A DNA stretch of 64,000 nt from Streptomyces sp. NBC_00440 (GTDB lineage: Bacteria > Actinomycetota > Actinomycetes > Streptomycetales > Streptomycetaceae). A model generated the notes under the pieces. It saw only the letters and a list, made by a program, of their open reading frames with translations. It made no database searches and had not been told where the DNA came from. Of the stretch, positions 60,007 through 64,000 are shown piece by piece. The translations under genes were made by a program, and so were the position numbers. The stretch's first letter is position 1, and the number at the start of each line of letters is the position of its first letter. The stretch covers positions 4,967,501-5,031,500 of the forward strand of contig NZ_CP107921.1 of NCBI RefSeq assembly GCF_036014215.1, read 5' to 3'.

Positions 60007-61020
60007 TCAGGCGACCGAGATGACGCTTTCCACGGAGCCGGCGGCCGTCTCGTCGGATGCGTCGAGTGCCTCCCTGATGGCGGCGGCGACGACCGGGTGC
60101 ACCGGCAGGGCGAGGTGCCCGATGCCGCTGACCCGCACATTCGTCGTGATCAGGTCGGGGTGGTCGATACAGCCCGCCTCGACCGGGATCATCAGATGGT
60201 CGAGTTCGCTCCAGAAACTCACGAACCGGGTGCGGCAGCCGGGTGCGGGCCTGCGCAATTCCTCGATCACGTCCGAGTGGGGGAGCATCTGCCGGACGAG
60301 TGGATGGGCGCTCATCAATTGAGCGATCTGGGTTCCTTCGTGCGGCGTGCCGAGTGTGACGAGGGTGTGCACCCGCCTGTCGCCACCGAGTCGCTGTACG
60401 TAGTACCGGCCGATCAGGCCGCCGAGGCTGTGTCCGACGATGTCGACGTCCTGGTGTCCCGTGCGGGCGCAGATCTCCTCGATGTGTTGCCCCAGCAGTT
60501 CGGCCGCTGCACGGATGTCGCAGGTCAGCAGCGAGTAATTGAGCGACTCCGGGTGCTGCCACCCGTGCCGCAGGAGGGAGCGGCGCAGCAGCACGAAGAC
60601 GGAGCGGTTGTCCACGAAGCCGTGGAGCAGTACGACGGGCCGGTGCCCCTGGCCGGGAGGGGGGAGGTGCTCGACCGTGGACTCCCCGGCGCGTGGGTGC
60701 CCGAGCGACCGCCCGTGCGGGTTACGGAGGGAGGTGTCGGGAGTTTCGCCGGCAGTCGGTCCTGAGCGTTTGGTCGACGTGTGTTCGGTCGGCTGTCCGG
60801 TCGACGTGGGTCCGTCGTCGCTTCGCACACCCGCGGGTTCACCGGGCGGTGCGCTCAGTGGCAGATCGATCCGACGCTCATCCGCGATGCCGGACGGGTA
60901 GAGCAGCACATGCCCGGCCAGGATCGCGAGGTCGAGGGCTGTGGCGCGCAGTGGCACGGAGGAAATCTGGAGCTGGTGCAGCAGCCATTGGGGGGAGAGG
61001 AAATCCGGCAGCACCTTCAT
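60007..61020 (-). CDS. Alpha/beta-hydrolase (lipase/esterase-like)
   Basis: A 337-residue hydrolase. The Ser nucleophile is in IVGHSLGGLIGRYYVQRL (about 205), with HGFVDNRSVF forming the oxyanion region near 145 and a C-terminal histidine in GIGHLALPVHP. A Ser/Thr/Pro-rich linker (about 65-130) separates a short N-terminal helix region (VLPDFLSPQWLLHQLQ) from the catalytic domain. The layout resembles triacylglycerol-lipase-like proteins (DUF676/PGAP1 relatives). ATG 61020 is preceded by GGGAGG. No signal peptide is evident. Substrate unknown. Confidence 0.88.
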   Translation of the reverse strand: MKVLPDFLSPQWLLHQLQISSVPLRATALDLAILAGHVLLYPSGIADERRIDLPLSAPPGEPAGVRSDDGPTSTGQPTEHTSTKRSGPTAGETPDTSLRNPHGRSLGHPRAGESTVEHLPPPGQGHRPVVLLHGFVDNRSVFVLLRRSLLRHGWQHPESLNYSLLTCDIRAAAELLGQHIEEICARTGHQDVDIVGHSLGGLIGRYYVQRLGGDRRVHTLVTLGTPHEGTQIAQLMSAHPLVRQMLPHSDVIEELRRPAPGCRTRFVSFWSELDHLMIPVEAGCIDHPDLITTNVRVSGIGHLALPVHPVVAAAIREALDASDETAAGSVESVISVA

Positions 61021-61371
61021 GGGGCGACCTCCCGAACGGCGTATGGGGGCGACCTTGTCCCCACACGCACTCATGGGTGCCACGGAAGAGTCCCTGGCCG
61101 ACATAACTGGCATGTCGGTATCCGTGCCATCCACCGTGTAGTCGATGGTACGGGTGATGCGGCGCTCTCGCCTGCGGCTCCCGTCGCGCGGCACCCCGGT
61201 ATGCCTGGCGCGGAGCCGGCATCCGGATTTCCGGCCCGGCGCGGGGTGTGACGCGTAGTGAATGTGTCCCATGTGTGATTTCCCCCTCCCTGACCACCGT
61301 GAAACGGCTGGTTGCGGGATGCTGTGGATAACGTTCGTTCACGTTCGTTCGCATCGTGCATGGAGGCAGTG
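61021..61371. other. Divergent intergenic region lipase / icmB (351 bp)
   Basis: A direct repeat ACGTTCGTTC occurs twice at 61335-61354, just before icmB, and is the only structured element I find. Short frames on both strands have no domain. Confidence 0.5.
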
Positions 61372-61785
61372 ATGGGTGTGGTCGGTCCGATCCGCGTAGT
61401 GGTCGCGAAGCCGGGTCTCGACGGGCACGATCGAGGGGCGAAGGTCATCGCGCGTGCGCTGCGGGACGCCGGTATGGAGGTCATCTACACCGGCCTCCAC
61501 CAGACGCCCGAGCAGATCGTGGGCACCGCCATTCAGGAGGACGCCGACGCGATCGGGCTCTCCATCCTGTCCGGCGCCCACAACACGCTCTTCGCGAAGG
61601 TCCTTGAGCTGCTGAAGGAGCGCGACGCGGAGGACATCAAGGTCTTCGGCGGCGGGATCATCCCGGAAGCGGACATCGCACCGCTGAAGCAACTGGGTGT
61701 CGCCGAGATCTTCACCCCGGGCGCGACCACGACATCCATCGTGGACTGGGTCCACGCGAACGTACGCCAGCCCGCGGGCGCCTGA
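61372..61785 (+). CDS. icmB: Isobutyryl-CoA mutase small (B12-binding) subunit
   Basis: A 137-residue cobalamin-binding subunit. It has the base-off B12 signature DxHxxG ([12 protein letters not shown], about 20-25), then SILSGAH and the GGG(I) phosphate loop ([12 protein letters not shown]). It pairs with the large subunit IcmA, encoded elsewhere, to interconvert isobutyryl-CoA and n-butyryl-CoA, linking valine breakdown to polyketide precursors. The length and isolated position match the Streptomyces icmB I recall after pcrA. ATG 61372 follows GGAGG. Confidence 0.9.
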   Translation: MGVVGPIRVVVAKPGLDGHDRGAKVIARALRDAGMEVIYTGLHQTPEQIVGTAIQEDADAIGLSILSGAHNTLFAKVLELLKERDAEDIKVFGGGIIPEADIAPLKQLGVAEIFTPGATTTSIVDWVHANVRQPAGA

Positions 61786-62249
61786 CCGATCGATTCCCCG
61801 GCCGACCCACCTCCGGGCTGCCCTACATCTTGGTTGCCGCACCTCCTGGCTGTTGCCGCACCTCCTGGCGGGGGACACCTCCTCACTGGTGGCACCTTCG
61901 GGCCGGCCGCCCTCATGACGGCCTGATTCCTGGGTCCCGACACCCGGACGCCTGGGCCACCTGGACGGCTGGACCACCCGGACGTCTGGACCACCTGGAC
62001 CGCCTGGCAGCAGGAGGCAGGGCGGTCCGGGCACCAGGGGCCGGACCCGCCTGCCTCCGGCTGGCCTGGCGGCGGCCCGCAGTCGGCAGCCGCGACCGCC
62101 TCCCGCCTCCCAACTCCCACCGCCCAGGGCCGCAACTTTGCGGTTGCGTGCCTCGCCGTTGCGTGCTTCGGGGAGCGCGTAACGCGGTAGCACGTCCGGG
62201 TTCGCGGCGGGTCGTGCGGAGCCTTGCTGTGTGAGCCGGCCACGCACCA
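61786..62249. other. Gene-poor gap after icmB (464 bp)
   Basis: Contains a repeat of ttgccgcacctcctggc (twice, 61832-61870) and a 17-bp array at 61944-62011. Remaining long frames are Pro/Arg-rich and lack ribosome sites. I see no gene. Confidence 0.6.
61944..62011. repeat. 17-bp tandem repeat, 4 units
   Basis: Units CYGGACGNCTGGACCAC (variants) begin at 61944, 61961, 61978 and 61995. Confidence 0.85.
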
Positions 62250-63854
62250 TCACGCCCGCGGTTCCATCGCTTCTGCCGAGCGCGCCTCCCCTGTCGGTTC
62301 CCCTGCCAGTTCGGCGGCCATCGCAGCCCGCAGCCTCAACGTCGACACCAGCCGCTGGAATGCCTCCGACCAGTACCCGCCTGCCCCCGGCGACGCCCCC
62401 TCTTCTTCGTCCGGTATCGCGGTGAGGAGTTCGAGGTGTGGTGCTTCGGTGGGGTCCAGGCACCGTTCGGCCAGTCCCATGACGCCGCTGAAGCTCCAGG
62501 GGTAACTGCCCGCATCCCTCGCGATTTCCAGTGCGTCCACCACGGCCCGGCCCAGCGGTTCCGCCCAGGGGACGTCGCAGACGGCCAGCAGTTGGAACGC
62601 TTCCGACAACCCGTGTCCCGCGATGAACTCGGCTACCCAGCATGCCCGTTCGTCGTCCGGTAGCGCGGCCAGCAGTTTGGCGCGCTCGGCGAGGGACGTC
62701 GTGCCGGGGCCTGCGAGCAGCGCTCGTGACCATTCGGTGTCCCGCTGCCGCACTGCGGCCCGGCACCATGCGGCGTGCAGTTCCTCGCCCCAGCCGTCCG
62801 CCACCGGCAGGGTGACGATTGCGTCGGGTGTGCGGTCCCGCAACCTGGTGGTCCAGACGCCGAGCGGGGTCGCCTCCAGCAGTTGGCCCAGCCACCAGGA
62901 CCGCTCGCCCCGTCCCGCCGGTGGCACCGCGGACACGCCGTCGCGCTGCATCGCCGCATCGCACTCGTGCGGTGCTTCGACCGATACCCGGACCTGGTTC
63001 TCGGACAGGTCCAGGCTGACGCACGTCATCGCGCGGTCGGCCATCCGCCCGGCCAGCGCGGACGTGGGCAGTGCGGAGAGCAGTTCTGCCGCGGTGGAGC
63101 GGACTTTACGGCTCCGGTCGGCCAGGGCCCGTTCCAGGAAGGGCTCGTCCCCATCCGTGAGTCCGGTGCGCAACGAGTCGAGGAACAGCAGGCGGTCCTC
63201 GGCCCGTTCCGTGGACCACGTCGTGGCGAGCAGGTCGATCCCGGCTGCCGGTGCCTCCGTCCGTACGGTGGTGAGGAGGGCCATGCGCTCGGCGAACAGA
63301 CCTTCCTCCCAGAGGCTTTGAACGGCTTCCGTGTCGCTGGGTGCGGGCAGCGCCGCGCCCCCCGACGTGCTGCGCAGCGCGAATTTCCACTCAGGGTTGA
63401 TCCGGGCGAGCCACAATCCGCGTGCTCCGGCGAAGGCGAGTGCCTGCGGCCGCAGATCCGTACGTGCCCGCGCCGCGTCGAGCAGCGCGTCCAACTGCGA
63501 GGCCGGCGCGCGGTACCCGTGCCGGAGAGCTGCCGCGAGCCACTGGGGCAGCAACTCGGTGAGATCGGGCGCCGCACCGCGTCGTCCGCCCGATCCGGGG
63601 GGCCCGGATCGGTCGGCCAGCAGTTGAGCCAGTCTTCGTCCGGCCGGCTCGGGCGGCTCGGGCCGGGGATCGTCCGGAGCGGGGGAGGGCAGCGCGGCTG
63701 CGGCAGCGGGAAGCAGCCCTGCCCTGCGCCGTACGGTGTGCAGAGCGGCCGCGTCCAGCAGGGGAACGCCCTCGGTCGGCGCCGGCCTGCGGTCGGTACC
63801 GAGCAGAGCCGAGGTGACGAGCTCTTGCCAGGCTGTGGTGCGGGTGCTGGTCAT
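62250..63854 (-). CDS. DUF5691 domain protein
   Basis: A 534-residue cytosolic protein with the features of DUF5691: a start WQELVTSALLGTDRRP, alpha-solenoid-like helices through the middle (FLERALADRSRKVRSTAAELLSALP looks like a HEAT unit) and ELLTAIPDEEEG near the end. It has no signal peptide or membrane segment. In actinobacteria this family is usually found next to SWIM zinc-finger, MoxR-ATPase and VWA genes; those would lie upstream, beyond the window. Function unknown. ATG 63854 follows GGAGGG. Confidence 0.85.
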   Translation of the reverse strand: MTSTRTTAWQELVTSALLGTDRRPAPTEGVPLLDAAALHTVRRRAGLLPAAAAALPSPAPDDPRPEPPEPAGRRLAQLLADRSGPPGSGGRRGAAPDLTELLPQWLAAALRHGYRAPASQLDALLDAARARTDLRPQALAFAGARGLWLARINPEWKFALRSTSGGAALPAPSDTEAVQSLWEEGLFAERMALLTTVRTEAPAAGIDLLATTWSTERAEDRLLFLDSLRTGLTDGDEPFLERALADRSRKVRSTAAELLSALPTSALAGRMADRAMTCVSLDLSENQVRVSVEAPHECDAAMQRDGVSAVPPAGRGERSWWLGQLLEATPLGVWTTRLRDRTPDAIVTLPVADGWGEELHAAWCRAAVRQRDTEWSRALLAGPGTTSLAERAKLLAALPDDERACWVAEFIAGHGLSEAFQLLAVCDVPWAEPLGRAVVDALEIARDAGSYPWSFSGVMGLAERCLDPTEAPHLELLTAIPDEEEGASPGAGGYWSEAFQRLVSTLRLRAAMAAELAGEPTGEARSAEAMEPRA

Positions 63855-64000
63855 CGGTTCCCTCCGTGAGCGTGCAGACGTGAACGTAAAGCTGACTGAA
63901 CGTGAGCGCAGTGGATTCCCTGGTCGGGCGGGCGGTCAGCCACGGTGTCGGCCAGACCGGACCAGGCCGAGCCATATCAGGCCAGGGCGGACCGGGCAGG
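63855..64000. other. Upstream region of the DUF5691 gene to the window edge
   Basis: 146 bases with a ggccagaccggaccaggccg-like short repeat near the edge. No gene is seen. Confidence 0.5.

Noticed and set aside
61533-62243. 236-residue minus-strand frame after icmB
   Set aside because: Overlaps icmB in antisense and the 17-bp repeat; composition is low complexity.

Overview
This window is high-GC DNA (roughly 70 percent G+C, strong GC at third codon positions, many GTG/TTG starts) from a Streptomyces chromosome. Developmental genes whiD, bldM and shbA lie beside groEL, guaB, guaA, pcrA and icmB. As far as I can recall, this is the gene order of the S. coelicolor core region from groEL1 (about SCO4762) to icmB (about SCO4800). 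Part of it (groEL1, a WhiB-like gene, a SigD-like sigma factor, guaB2, guaB3, a ChoD-like oxidoreductase) is also the M. tuberculosis order. I see no tRNA, rRNA, CRISPR array or transposase.

Layout. (1) 2-1283: the 3' end of groEL and its terminator. (2) 1335-11213: a carbohydrate island with a DeoR/LacI chimeric regulator, a lipoprotein binding protein, two permeases and a 2-hydroxyacid dehydrogenase on the minus strand, and a divergent DUF2264 protein plus a secreted beta-helix protein on the plus strand. Three copies of an 11-bp operator-like motif tie the two arms together, and no ATPase gene is present. (3) 11327-14093: an SDR oxidoreductase, a MOSC protein and a LysR regulator. (4) 14321-19663: the developmental and nucleotide block whiD / bldM-shbA-guaB-guaB3. 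(5) 19710-23619: a membrane protein, a nucleotide-sugar dehydrogenase lacking its cysteine, and glpD. (6) 24212-33344: four consecutive membrane Ser/Thr kinases, the second a pseudokinase with a very large insert. (7) 33533-41168: semialdehyde dehydrogenase, ChoD-like GMC oxidoreductase, chorismate mutase with a putative Phe/Tyr attenuator, guaA, class II aldolase. (8) 41359-48883: membrane protein, VOC protein, WYL regulator, DoxX protein, and a divergent PspC-domain pair feeding a NarL-type two-component system. (9) 48976-55180: RHH protein, SPFH protein, esterase and two NlpC/P60 cell-wall hydrolases, the second behind a c-di-AMP (ydaO-type) riboswitch. (10) 55543-63854: pcrA, an M23 endopeptidase, a lipase-like hydrolase, icmB and a DUF5691 protein.

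How it works together: guaB/guaB3/guaA cover GMP synthesis. WhiD, BldM and ShbA are developmental or housekeeping transcription factors. The kinase cluster, NlpC/P60 and M23 enzymes belong to envelope biology.

The most unusual signals are a leaderless Phe/Tyr-rich leader peptide followed by a terminator-like hairpin upstream of chorismate mutase; a dispersed palindromic repeat inserted both in the c-di-AMP riboswitch and in frame in pcrA; a pseudokinase with a roughly 360-residue insert; and 15-bp (five-codon) tandem repeats that have expanded independently at many loci, including a signal peptide, N-termini and intergenic DNA.
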